Assembly: GCF_050948215.1 (NCBI RefSeq)
Contig: NW_027488695.1
Location: forward strand, 514,001 to 578,000
DNA length: 64,000 nucleotides
Source of the DNA: Halictus rubicundus
Taxonomy: Eukaryota; Arthropoda; Insecta; Hymenoptera; Halictidae
Reading direction: 5' to 3'
In this document: one piece after another, positions 21,561-31,983 of the stretch
Layout of the letters: each line of letters starts with the position of its first letter
Position numbering within the stretch: position 1 is the stretch's first letter
Made by a program: the position numbers and the translations under genes
The notes under the pieces: model-generated
Databases searched by the model: none
Seen by the model: the letters and a program-made list of their open reading frames with translations, nothing else
Told to the model about the DNA's origin: nothing

Positions 21561-21699
21561 AGAATCAATTATTTATTTGTAGTTATATGACAATGTAATT
21601 TTTTCATACAGCAATAAACAAGTGACACCGACTGATTGACGGGTCCGGCGCATTGCCGTCCCCATGAGCATCATAGCTGTATAAAGCAGCTCGAGCATC

Positions 21700-21712
21700 G
21701 GGGGGGGGGGGG
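21700..21712 (+). repeat. G homopolymer
   Basis: A run of about 13 G residues inside the composite. The inverted partner at 20881 carries a shorter C run, so the tract has changed length since duplication. Confidence 0.6.
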
Positions 21713-22008
21713 ATCGACGTTCCCAGCTGATCGTGGAAAAAAAGTGAAAGCAGACAAAAACAAACCGTCACCATAACAGCTGACGGACGTTCGCGGGCTC
21801 TCCTGAGTACGTCGAACTCGCTCGGGTGAGTGTGTGCGTGCATGCGTGAGCGGCAAAGATGTGTTGGCGCAGCATGCCCGCGAAAACGTTAGCTTTTTTC
21901 ACGTCATGTTGTAAACTAATTGTTCTAACTTGTCAACAAAATCCAAATCGTATGATGCAATATTAAAATAGTTATCGTCCTGAGTGTCCCAATATTACTG
22001 TCAGCGAC

Positions 22009-22633
22009 TACATTTGTTTTGTTTCTTTGTCTGTGTGGTGCAGCAGAATACTAGTGCAAAGTTTCTATAAAATCACTTAGTGTTCCTCTGTGTCAGAGGA
22101 ATTCAAAACGAGGAACTCAAAAATTAATCTAACTGTAATCCAAATTTATTTGTTTGAAAAGTTCACGCGGTATATAGACTGTTTGTCACTTACCTATTCA
22201 GCTGTAATTTTCTTCTGCTGTATCTTCTGGTTGAGCTCCGAAGTCTTTTGGAGGATACAGCCGCCTTGGCTGCTCGCTTGGTCGCCGTTTTTCCCGCATG
22301 CTCAGTAGAACACGATTCACCACACTCCATTTTTACACAATCTCCACACTTCTCCACACAAACTCCAAACTATACACACTCGCGTCAACACAAGTCCGTA
22401 CGTAAACTTATTTTTCCGCGTTGTGTATAAATTATTTAACGAATGAAACAGGAATGATTCGCACGCGATGCGAACGCGTTCCTGTCCATCAGTAAACTGA
22501 ACGAAACAAACCTCGACGCAACCAAATGTTGCCACATGCGTCATCGGCCCCCCCCCCACTACCGTCGAATGTCACTTGGCCGCGCTTGAGCCTACCCCAC
22601 TAATTCCGTTCGTGCACCAACAGGCCATTCGCT
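22009..22633. other. No gene seen
   Basis: Unassigned sequence between the mariner-ended composite and the Gypsy LTR. A C run lies near 22550. No frame resembles a known protein. Confidence 0.4.
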
Positions 22634-23176
22634 TGTGGCGACCATGGTGCGTGGGAACGTGGAATTTTCGGACGCGGAAATTCCATCCTTCTCAAGTGCG
22701 TACCATGGGAGGTCGGGTTGAGGGCTTGGTCATTTAAGTGACGATTGCCAGAACCTCGGCTCGACCGTTACAGTACCCTTAAGAGTGAAGTCCCCGGATG
22801 CAATGTGTGGGGGAGGAAACTTTCTCCATGCCCTTGTGGGGGTGGAGAACCTCTCCCAATTTTAACGGTTTTTCGGGGACATTATTTAACGCGCCTCAGA
22901 AACGAGAAGGGCAGAAAGCTTTGGACTCTCGCGGAGAACGATAGCTCCAGAGAGTTTTAGTCTGAGTCACCCGCGACGGTTTTGTTATACGCGACGAAGA
23001 GTTTCCGTATATTTTGGTCTTCGCATTTTTCTCATGGACTCAAGTTTTCTCGTTGTGTTTTACAGTCTTTATTATTTGTTAATTGTTAACCAGTTCTCGT
23101 GAATAAACTATATTTTTTGTTACCCGTGAAACCATCGCGTCACATATCATTTCATTTACCCCACGTCACCTAAAAC
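22634..23176 (+). repeat. Gypsy 5' LTR
   Basis: Starts TGTGGCGACCATGG and ends near CACGTCACCTAAAAC, just before the primer-binding site. Near-identical to 27671-28212. A polyadenylation-like AATAAA lies near 23102. Confidence 0.85.
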
Positions 23177-23194
23177 TGGTGACCCCGACGTGAT
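23177..23194 (+). other. Gypsy primer-binding site
   Basis: TGGTGACCCCGACGTGAT immediately follows the LTR. Such TGG-starting sites pair with the 3' end of a tRNA to prime minus-strand synthesis. I have not identified the tRNA. Confidence 0.7.
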
Positions 23195-23243
23195 CGTTGG
23201 TAAAATAGGCGACGGGGTATAAGTGTTTGTGTAGGTTCTCACA

Positions 23244-24053
23244 ATGGCTGAAAAAAGCAACAATACGGACGCTAGTGGAGCCAACATCGCCACGACCACC
23301 TTGAAGGTACCACCATTTTGGCCACAGAAACCAGCGTTATGGTTCAGACATGTGGAATCTCAATTCGCTGTCGGTAGAATCATAAGTGACCAGGAGAAAT
23401 ACGATCTGGTTGTCGCTCGACTAGACACCCACAGCATCGAGGAGGTGGAAGAAATTATCCTCAACCCGCCCCCGGTGGATCGGTACGAAACTCTAAAGGC
23501 GGAATTGGTGAGGCGTCTCACGGATTCGGACACCACACGGATCCGCAAACTCCTAGAAACGGAGGAAATTGGCGACCGTACGCCAACGCAATTTTTGCGT
23601 CACTTGCGATGGCTCGCCGGACCCGTGGTGAACGAAGAATTCCTGAACGAGATTTGGCGGAACCGTCTCCCGATAAAGACGCAGCAGATCCTGGCCGCCA
23701 CGTCAATCAAGGAAGGGATCAAGCTGGCAGAGATCGCCGATCGGATCCACGACATCCCCGGGAACAGAACGGGGATAGCGGAAATAGGCCGCAGCCAGGC
23801 AAGCGGTTCGTCGGAGACCGATTCTCTTCGCGAGGAGATCCGGCAAATAAGGCTGCAACTAAACGCAGTTTTACGCGAGTCCCGCGGACACCGGCGTAAA
23901 TCACGGCCTAGTTCGCGAGCGTCATCCCGCAGTTCAAACCGCGAGAGCGATGATGGTTTGTGCTGGCACCATCGTGTGTGGGGCGAAAAGGCCACGAAAT
24001 GCAAAGGCCAGTGCATGTGGAAGACGGGAAACGAGGCAAACCGTCGATCGTAA
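23244..24053 (+). CDS. gag: Gypsy Gag
   Basis: A 269-residue frame starting at the first ATG downstream of the primer-binding site. The segment VPPFWPQKPALWFRHVESQF is typical of insect Gypsy capsid proteins; the capsid packages the RNA in a cytoplasmic particle. The C terminus is rich in Arg and Ser and ends with a Cys/His-poor motif, CWHHRVWGEKATKCKGQC, rather than a classic CCHC knuckle. It overlaps pol by 94 bases in the minus-one frame, so ribosomal frameshifting is the expected way to make Gag-Pol. Intact. Confidence 0.9.
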   Translation: MAEKSNNTDASGANIATTTLKVPPFWPQKPALWFRHVESQFAVGRIISDQEKYDLVVARLDTHSIEEVEEIILNPPPVDRYETLKAELVRRLTDSDTTRIRKLLETEEIGDRTPTQFLRHLRWLAGPVVNEEFLNEIWRNRLPIKTQQILAATSIKEGIKLAEIADRIHDIPGNRTGIAEIGRSQASGSSETDSLREEIRQIRLQLNAVLRESRGHRRKSRPSSRASSRSSNRESDDGLCWHHRVWGEKATKCKGQCMWKTGNEANRRS

Positions 24054-27000
24054 ACGCGGCAGTTCTCGACGGTCCCTATCCTGGCCGCATTTTCGTGACA
24101 GACAATAGATCGAAAGCGAAGTTTCTGGTGGACACGGGTGCGGATGTGTGCGTGTTCCCGCGATCGCGTATCGACGGCCGGTTGCCGAAGGACGATACCG
24201 AACTTTTCGCGGCAAACGGTACGCGAATCGCCACGTATGGCACAAGGACCATGCATTTAGATCTATCGTTACGACGCAGTTTTGTGTGGCGTTTTATTGT
24301 GGCCGATGTGGACGGACCAATAATCGGGATGGACCTGCTAGCGCATTACAACTTACTCGTGGATGCGCGCAACAAGCGTTTAGTCGACGCGACGACGAAG
24401 TTGTACGCGAGTGGTTGTGCGGCGAGTAAAGGCCTCCCGACGGTAAAAACAATAATTAGCGACACGGTGTACCATCGACTCTTAGCGGAGTTCCCGGACT
24501 TGACTCGACCGACGGTATTTCGTCGGGAGGCGGTCAAGCACAGTGTGGTACATCACATCGAGACGACACCTGGACCACCTGTATTCTGCGAGCCACGGCG
24601 GCTCGCTCCGGATCGGCTGAAGGTGGCCAAGGCGGAGATCGACCTGATGCTACAGCAGGGAATAATTCGTCCCTCCAAGAGCGCATGGGCCTCACCGCTA
24701 CACCTTGTGCCTAAGAAGGACGGCAAAACCCGACCATGCAGGGACTACCGTTCGCTCAACGCTCGCACTGTTCCAGACAGGTACACGCCACCTCATATCG
24801 AGGATTTCGCACAATCCTTGTACGGGAAACGGGTATTTTCAAAAATGGATCTGGTTCGCGCGTGTAACCAGATTCCCGTCGCGCCCGCGGACATTGAAAA
24901 GACGGCGATAGCGACACCGTTTGGTTTATACGAATTTTTGTTTACGCCGTTTGGTTTGAGAAACGCTGCGCAGACGTGCCAGCGTTTTGTCGATCAAGTT
25001 ACCCGGGGGTTAGATTTCGTGTACGCGTATATAGACGATTTCTTTATCGCGTCCGAAAACGAATCGGAACACCGGGAACACTTACGTATTTTATTCGAAC
25101 GTTTAAACCAACACGGGGTCGTTATCAATCCGGCGAAATGCGTTTTCGGCGTAAGCGAAATCGAGTTCCTTGGGTACAGCGTGACCAGGGATGGGGTAAA
25201 ACCTTTACCTGAGCGGGTCGAAGCAATCGGGGAATTTCCCAGACCCGACACTATTAAAGTTCTACGCAGGTTTCTCGGGATGGTAAATTTTTACCGCCGC
25301 TTTATTTCTGGCGCGGCTAGTCTTATGAAACCACTGCACGAATTATTAAAAGGGTCGAAGAAGGGAAATTCACCCGTGCCATGGACAAAAGTGGCAGAAA
25401 CGGCTTTTGTGAAAGTCAAGGCCAGTTTAGCGAACGCTACGATGCTTGCACATCCAGCACCCAACGCACCGATAAGCGTTGTGGTTGATGCGTCCGATTA
25501 TGCTATCGGAGCAGCTTTGCAACAGCTCATAGGCGAGAACTGGCAACCGTTGGCATTTTTCACAAAAGCCCTTTCTGCCGCGCAGTGCAAATACAGTGCG
25601 TACGATCGCGAGCTACTGGCAATTTATATGGCCATAAAACGTTTTCGGCACCAGGTAGAAGGTCGGCATTTTATAGTTTTTACCGACCATAAACCCTTAA
25701 CTTTTGCTTTCAAGCAAAAGCTGGATAAATGTTCGCCTCGTCAGTTTCGTCACTTGGACTATATTAGCCAATTTACGACTGACATTAGGCATGTTAAGGG
25801 GTCGGATAACATTGTGGCTGATGCATTATCGCGTGTCGAAGTAATAGCCGTAGCTCCCGATCATACCACACTGGCACAAGCACAAGAAAACGACCCAGAA
25901 CTGAAAGGGATCTTGGAATCGAACTCTTCTGCTCTTTGTTTAAAGAAGACGTTTTTCCCCGGTTTCAATGTTAGTTTGTACTGTGACTCGACTGACGAAA
26001 CTGTGAGACCCTTTGTTCCGACGCCATTTCGACGAGCAGTTTTTAATTCGTTGCACGGACTCTCTCATCCTGGGGTTCGGGCAACACAGAAATTAATAAC
26101 AGAACGTTTTGTATGGCCTTCAATAAATAAAGATTGCCGAGACTGGGCACGGCATTGCATTTCATGCCAGCGATCAAAAGTCACTCGACATGTCGCAGCC
26201 CCCGTCGGCAACTTTGACAATCCTTCCGGCAGATTCGAACATATCCATATTGATATTGTAGGACCAATACCGATGTCTCAGGGATTTAGATATTGTCTTA
26301 CGTGTATCGATCGGTTCTCGCGCTGGCCGGAAGCCATACCTATCGCGGAGATCGACGCGGAAACAGTCGCGAGAGCACTCATAAACACGTGGATTAGTCG
26401 TTTTGGCGTTCCTTTGAGAATAACCACTGATCAAGGACGCCAGTTCGAATCACGGTTATTTTATGAGCTATCGCGTATGATCGGTGCATCTCATCTCCGT
26501 ACGACCTCCTATCATCCTCAAGCTAATGGGATGGTCGAGAGATTGCACCGACAAATGAAATCAGCGATTAAATGCCACGAGACGGATAATTGGGTTGATA
26601 TATTACCAATTGTCCTACTCGGTATTCGCACAGCCCATAAAAAGGACTTAAAAACGTCTTCCGCGGAAATGGTTTACGGTTCGGGCATCCGTCTTCCGGG
26701 AGAATTCTTTGTCACGGGTCGGGAAGATTCACAATCGGATTTTGTGAGTCGGCTTCGGCAACGTTTCCGGAAGTTAAAGCCATCGCCAGCCACGCGCCAC
26801 GGTACACGTAAGACGTTTGTTTTTAAAGAACTGTCTACGTCCCCTTATATATTTTTGCGGCACGACGCGGTTAAAAGTCCGTTACAGCCGCCGTACGATG
26901 GGCCATTTCGTGTCGTTAAACGCGGAGACAAAACGTTCGTCATCGACATCAAGGGCAAGGAAGTCAGGGTCTCAATAGACAGGTTGAAACCGGCTTTCAT

Positions 27001-27184
27001 TTTGAACGATGGCATTGACGAAAACCCTCCGCAAACTATCGTTTGCACATGGACAGACGATACAACAGTAACGCACAGTACGACCGACACGACCGCAACA
27101 CACCGTACTGAGGACAGACCTGTTTTACGACGGTCAGGTAGAAGAGTTCGATTCCCTGATCGTTTTCAGGCTGGCCTACGTTAG
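23960..27184 (+). CDS. pol: Gypsy Pol (protease, RT, RNase H, integrase)
   Basis: An open frame of 1074 residues in the minus-one frame relative to gag. The protease motif DTGAD begins near residue 58. Reverse transcriptase carries YIDD near 357-360, preceded by FSKMDLVRACNQIPV. RNase H has VVDASDYAIGAAL near 510. Integrase has an H2C2 zinc site (HPGVRATQKL, CISC) and a catalytic triad of D765 (HIDIVG), D824 (TTDQGRQF) and E860 (MVERLHRQ), with spacing D35E. The C-terminal tail after about 950 resembles other insect Gypsy tails (RVSIDRLKPAF). No stop or missing catalytic residue is seen. The ATG at 23960 lies inside gag and is probably not used; Pol is made as a fusion. Confidence 0.92.
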   Translation: MLAPSCVGRKGHEMQRPVHVEDGKRGKPSIVNAAVLDGPYPGRIFVTDNRSKAKFLVDTGADVCVFPRSRIDGRLPKDDTELFAANGTRIATYGTRTMHLDLSLRRSFVWRFIVADVDGPIIGMDLLAHYNLLVDARNKRLVDATTKLYASGCAASKGLPTVKTIISDTVYHRLLAEFPDLTRPTVFRREAVKHSVVHHIETTPGPPVFCEPRRLAPDRLKVAKAEIDLMLQQGIIRPSKSAWASPLHLVPKKDGKTRPCRDYRSLNARTVPDRYTPPHIEDFAQSLYGKRVFSKMDLVRACNQIPVAPADIEKTAIATPFGLYEFLFTPFGLRNAAQTCQRFVDQVTRGLDFVYAYIDDFFIASENESEHREHLRILFERLNQHGVVINPAKCVFGVSEIEFLGYSVTRDGVKPLPERVEAIGEFPRPDTIKVLRRFLGMVNFYRRFISGAASLMKPLHELLKGSKKGNSPVPWTKVAETAFVKVKASLANATMLAHPAPNAPISVVVDASDYAIGAALQQLIGENWQPLAFFTKALSAAQCKYSAYDRELLAIYMAIKRFRHQVEGRHFIVFTDHKPLTFAFKQKLDKCSPRQFRHLDYISQFTTDIRHVKGSDNIVADALSRVEVIAVAPDHTTLAQAQENDPELKGILESNSSALCLKKTFFPGFNVSLYCDSTDETVRPFVPTPFRRAVFNSLHGLSHPGVRATQKLITERFVWPSINKDCRDWARHCISCQRSKVTRHVAAPVGNFDNPSGRFEHIHIDIVGPIPMSQGFRYCLTCIDRFSRWPEAIPIAEIDAETVARALINTWISRFGVPLRITTDQGRQFESRLFYELSRMIGASHLRTTSYHPQANGMVERLHRQMKSAIKCHETDNWVDILPIVLLGIRTAHKKDLKTSSAEMVYGSGIRLPGEFFVTGREDSQSDFVSRLRQRFRKLKPSPATRHGTRKTFVFKELSTSPYIFLRHDAVKSPLQPPYDGPFRVVKRGDKTFVIDIKGKEVRVSIDRLKPAFILNDGIDENPPQTIVCTWTDDTTVTHSTTDTTATHRTEDRPVLRRSGRRVRFPDRFQAGLR

Positions 27185-27670
27185 ACGGTGTTTGAGCAAC
27201 ACGTGTATATATTTGTACGAGTGCGTATATGTATTACTTTTCTTTATTATTTTTTTTCGGCAATAAATGGATATGTATAGTCGTTAAGACTGTGTATATA
27301 GTAGTACTAGGTAGTATTAATTTTTTCAAGATCTTGTATATAGTAATTTTAGGTCCTAGATGTATTTTTGTTTTTATCCTTACCGGGGTAAATTGTACAG
27401 TTAGCATTAGTGTTTTATACGTATCCAATTTTTTTCTTTTTACGCGTATAGTCGTATTAATTTTTCTTTCTTGCCGTATATATATATATATTTTTTTTTC
27501 TTTCGTAGATTTAAGGCGCGTACCTTAAGTAAATGAGCCGGATTTGCACTTGCGACTACGCGCAAGCTAGTGTATAGCAAAACGCTCTTACTTTGTAAAT
27601 ATTACCAGTCAGCTAGTTAGTTTTTTTTTCTCTTTCGTTCTAACTGGCGTTTTCACTGGTAAGGGGGTAC
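27185..27670 (+). other. Gypsy 3' untranslated region and polypurine tract
   Basis: AT-rich, non-coding. The polypurine tract AAGGGGGTAC ends at 27670, directly before the 3' LTR, and would prime plus-strand synthesis. There is no env gene, so this is a retrotransposon rather than an errantivirus-like element. Confidence 0.75.
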
Positions 27671-28212
27671 TGTGGCGACCATGGTGCGTGGGAACGTGGA
27701 ATTTTCGGACGCGGAAATTCCATCCTTCTCAAGTGCGTACCATGGGAGGTCGGGTTGAGGGCTTGGTCATTTAAGTGACGATTGCCAGAACCTCGGCTCG
27801 ACCGTTACAGTACCCTTAAGAGTGAAGTCCCCGGATGCAATGTGTGGGGGAGGAAACTTTCTCCATGCCCTTGTGGGGGTGGAGAACCTCTCCCAATTTT
27901 AACGGTTTTTCGGGGACATTATTTAACGCGCCTCAGAAACGAGAAGGGCAGAAAGCTTTGGACTCTCGCGGAGAACGATAGCTCCAGAGAGTTTTAGTCT
28001 GAGTCACCCGCGACGGTTTTGTTATACGCGACGTAGAGTTTCCGTATATTTTGGTCTTCGCATTTTTCTCATGGACTCAAGTTTTCTCGTTGTGTTTTAC
28101 AGTCTTTATTATTTGTTAATTGTTAACCAGTTCTCGTGAATAAACTATATTTTTTGTTACCCGTGAAACCATCGCGTCACATATCATTTCATTTACCCCA
28201 CGTCACCTAAAC
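27671..28212 (+). repeat. Gypsy 3' LTR
   Basis: Starts TGTGGCGACCATGG. Matches the 5' LTR apart from one substitution and one base of length. Confidence 0.85.
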
Positions 28213-28281
28213 GGTCTTGATTTGTTTATCTGTGTATACTGAAATATGTTTTGTATTTTTTAAATAATTTTTTTTTATTTT

Positions 28282-28688
28282 TTCGCTATAGCCGTCTAAG
28301 ATGTTCAAAAGTGACCCCCGAATCAAATTGATTTTTAGTCACATCGTGCCCAACAAAAAATTACGAAAAAATTCATGGATATTCTACTTACTCGCATACA
28401 GGAGTGAGATTTTTTTCAGAATTTTAGGTGGAAAAATCGATTTTGACACAAATCCGAAAGCATAAAATTCCCGATTTTATATCGAACTTCTCAGTTGACC
28501 CCGCTTATATTATTATGTTCGCTCTGTCTTCATTGTGATTATTAATGTGTATTTTTTACAGTTTTTTTGGATTATGCAAACATGTTTGTTGAAAAAAATT
28601 GGACATCTCCAAACATTCGAAGAAAGTGCGTATTTCGTATTGAAGTTTCAGAGATACTGATTTTATAAAAGTAGTTGGATATTATTGA
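28282..28688 (+). repeat. Outer inverted repeat, left partner
   Basis: Matches 33683-34058 in inverse orientation: GTGACCCCCGAATCAAATTG, then the AAAATTCATGGATATTCTAC region, then GGACATCTCCAAACATTCGA. The pair flanks the palindromic hAT-ended element. Part of the right copy's neighbourhood recurs at 57660-57710. Non-coding dispersed repeat. Confidence 0.65.
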
Positions 28689-29151
28689 AACAATTGTTCT
28701 AAATTCTTTTTAGAATTTTTGTAAATTGCATGAAAATGAATTTTCTCGTTGCCTTTTTTCCTGTTTCCAAGCGTATTATATGTTAGCGTCAACGCATTTT
28801 TAACGAGAGATTTTGGTGGGATGGTCGAAGGGATGTTTATTCCTTGACAGACTTATGGCAGGGCTTTATAATGTCTGTGGTAGAGTTGGGCAAAATATTT
28901 ATCTAAATAAAAATTTCGAATAACGAATAAAAGATAAAAATATTTTTATTCGTTATTCGAAGGTTCGAATAAAAAAAGTATCTTTATTCGACGAGTATCG
29001 GAAAAATTCTTTTATTCGACGAGAATTTATCCGACGAATAAAGATAATTTTTTTTATTCGAAGCGGATTTATTCGATCTTCGAATTAATTTTTTCATCTT
29101 GCAACGAGACGTATGTGTCTCGTTGCGAGTCGTTTTGTACCTTAACCCGCA

Positions 29152-29270
29152 CCAATCACCGGTGCGGGCTAGCCGCGCGCCAATCCGCGGAATCCAGCCG
29201 GAACGCGGACCAATCGGCGTGTACCGAAGATTCGCGAACGAGCACACGAGGTCCGCGTTCGGGCTATAAA
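29152..29270 (+). promoter_or_regulatory. CCAAT/TATA promoter
   Basis: CCAAT boxes at 29152, 29180 and 29210 are spaced 28 and 30 bp apart, and TATAAA follows at 29265-29270. Transcription would start about 30 bp further on. A strong donor-like CAGAACGTAAGT lies near 29420. The arrangement is regular and close to the 5' end of the insertion, as in an LTR U3 region. Confidence 0.6.
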
Positions 29271-29429
29271 GATTGCGACGGAACCAGCCGAAGCCGGAGT
29301 TGGTCTGGAGCAGCTCTCGGGTGAACACCCGGGCCCATATCCTCTCGCAGCCGCGCCAAATCGTGCTAGCCGCGGTATACCATCGGGCGAACACGACGAG
29401 GCGCTGGAATCGGCAGAACGTAAGTGGGT

Positions 29430-31983
29430 TTACGTCCCCTACGCGAAACCGAGACCGCGACCAGGATTCTGGGAGGCAGTCGATCACCGGCTTGCTCTTG
29501 TCAGAGCACAGAGGATACGACACTCCGGACCGTCATCCCTACCACCCGGACCTGTTCCCGCGTCCCGCTCTCCCCTCAGGGATCCAGCGTCGCGCTCCGC
29601 ACGTTTAGTCGTCGATCGGCCGCAGCAGCGTGTGGAGCTCGCCTCTCGGTATACTACCGGAGACGAGCGCCCTCGCCGGTTTCGGGCCGTAGGCATTAGG
29701 TTTACGTCTGTGCCTACGTGCTCGAGCCGCGGTCGGGCGAGGACGACGGGTGGGGTGTTCCGCGGATTCCTTGCCCTCTCCTCTCCGCGCCCCGCGTGCC
29801 CAGCCCACCAGGAAACCAAAGTCGATTCACTATTGTTCGCTGGGCCGCGGTGGAAATAACATCTCGAGGATCGGGAGAGCTCGGGATCGCGCCGAGAGCG
29901 CCCGACTCAGGCACCGCATTAGCGAGCACGGCTCGCCCGCGCTCCCCGCGCACCGCGTTGTCTATACGCGCCGCGATCGTACCCGAACCGCGCCGAGGGC
30001 GTCCGACGGCAGGCACCGTTCCAGCGAGCGCGTCTCGCCCGCGTCCAGCGTGTATTATTTTCCGCGTACCGCACCGAACCTCCGCGTAGTATACCGAAAC
30101 CGAAACCGGACCGGCGCCCCGCGGTTAATCTAGGCTAAGTCCACGCGTCATTAGGATAATTATTCTACTTAGGTTAAGCCACCCGCGTCGGGCATCCACT
30201 CTCACGGGTTATTTATTTGTTTGTTTGTTTGACTATTATCAGGCCGGCGGAGAGGCGAACGGTCATCGCCAGCCTGTCGCCGGACCATCCGGGAATCCGA
30301 GCGATTAAGGGTCTCTTCAAACTTGCCGGAGGCGGCGTTAGTATGAATACTACCGCGTTTTCCTGCTTCATTTTAGCCGGGACCGTCGCTGGCAACCTGA
30401 GAAGGCGCTCGAGATGCTCGCAACAAAAGCTAAGACCCGCACACAGCGGGGGTTCGCCACCTAACTCCCGAACAGTTTACTCCCCTCTACACCCCGGGGA
30501 TGCCTATGCATCCGCTGAGAGCTGGGCAAGCCGTTGGGCATCCGTTTTCGGCCGCCCGACACAGGTCGCCGGCACCGGCGGCCGCCAACTGGCAGAGGCC
30601 GCGTGGCATTGGCCGCCGGTGCCACCACAGCATCCGCACACAATCCATGTTCGAAGTAGAGAAAAGAATATTGTTCATCTGTGTTGTAATGTTAAGAAGT
30701 AATGGTTCAAACTATAATCTAATTTAACGATGGAACGATGAAAATCAGCTTCACAAATCAATTTTAGCATAGTTAAATTATATCTTATATCTTATAAGTG
30801 ATTATATAAGTCAAAACTCCGGAGAACAAGTTTAAAATGATTAGAATTCATTGGTTTGCAAGGTGTGTTCGAAAGCTGGTGGAAATAGTGGAAAATTGGA
30901 AAAGTGGAAATATACGTATAACATTTGGTTCGCAAGCATCTACGGTTGTAAATCTTAGTACGCTAACGGTGTACAAGGTTCCGCATGTGCTGCATTCGGC
31001 TGGCTTAAAAATTACGAAAGTGCTGGGTACAATCGGAAGGATTTTTGATTTATGACGTCCATGGTCGGTAGGTCGTCGACAGGGATTTTCATACCTGGCC
31101 TTGGTCGCGTGCTTGTCGCGTCGTACGTAAGGTCTTACGACGCAACCCAAAAAAAACCATTTTAATGTCGCCATTCTTTCAGTGCCACCATTTTTGGGGA
31201 GTCTATCGTTAGATCTGCCTATGCTCATCTCCGCCGCGCCCGCAAACCCAGTAGCTTGGCTTCGACGTCACACGCTACATAGTATATGTGACCGCTGTAG
31301 CCAATATCTCGACTATAGCCGAAAGTACGTTTGAAACGAGGCCTGTCCCTTGCACTCTGATCCAATCGGCCGCGCATTCGTACCTATGCTCTGACCAACG
31401 AGACCGAGGCAATGAAGCACCCAGCGTGCGTCCTTTGCTAATTGTCTTGCAAGGGTAACTTCAACTCTGTCGCACTCGAGCGCTTATGTTTACGTCTACT
31501 GTCTCGTCTCATTGGACAAGATATAGATACGCCATCGCATTCCTGCCCGGGAACCTTGCATCTAATCATCTTTAAGTCATTATGGACAAGAATTCAGAAG
31601 TTTTCCATGTACATTTTTTCGTGTCGTAAGACAAAACGATGCAATTTATGTGGAATTAATTCTTCTTATTCTACAAATTATCATGTGATTGAGTCCTGAG
31701 GATTTCTTCCACTTTCACTTGGACCACAACATATTTCAATGTCATCAAAATTCGAGACATAGTCCCCCAAAAATGATCGAATTCACAAGGCATGATCCCC
31801 TTCCTAACGTGGATACTTCCTTAAAAAAAACAACTATTCTCGTTTTTACAATATATGTACAATTTAGGTTAATATATAAGGATGTGTGATGCTGTTTCAC
31901 GAAGAGGCAGGTACGGTTCCTATTTCCATAATGTTGTAGAGGAGGGATACCGATAGTTTACCTAAGGAGCTGTAGAGCCCCGA
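29430..31983. other. GC-rich then mixed DNA, no supported gene
   Basis: 29430-30150 is GC-rich, and open frames exist in several phases on both strands, as expected from composition. None resembles a known domain. A block near 30423-30500 (CTCCCCTCTACACCCC) recurs near 47700-47810. CGGCAAGTTTGAAGAGACCC near 32192 has an inverse partner near 30318. 30720-31980 shows nothing I can identify. Confidence 0.4.

Larger units (their letters stand above)
20229..22008. mobile_element. Tc1/mariner-ended composite
   Basis: The left end TACAGTCACTCACAAATAAT continues with GGACGATAACTATTTTAATA. The reverse complement of the right end (21960-22008) reads similarly, with GGGACAC and GGACGATAACTATTTTAATA. 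TA at the edge and CAGT-type ends suit a Tc1/mariner non-autonomous element. Inside lie inverted copies of the 833-1000 repeat (20795-20995 against 21595-21860) and a nested fold-back at 21003-21560. The short frames inside do not resemble a transposase. Confidence 0.55.
22634..28212 (+). mobile_element. Complete Gypsy LTR retrotransposon
   Basis: Two LTRs of about 543 bp (22634-23176 and 27671-28212) differ by one base (A at about 22997, T at about 28034) and by one A near their 3' ends. Between them are a primer-binding site, gag, pol and a polypurine tract. Both coding frames are open, so the copy is young and may be competent. There is no env frame. No convincing target duplication is seen: the left flank is CGCT and the right flank GGTC. 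Confidence 0.9.

Noticed and set aside
29115..30133. Many overlapping open frames on both strands
   Set aside because: GC-rich DNA has few stop codons; the frames are Arg/Pro/Ser-rich and disagree with each other.
30423..30640. SINE or tRNA-derived repeat shared with 47690-47830
   Set aside because: No box A/box B pair or tail could be found; only called a dispersed repeat.
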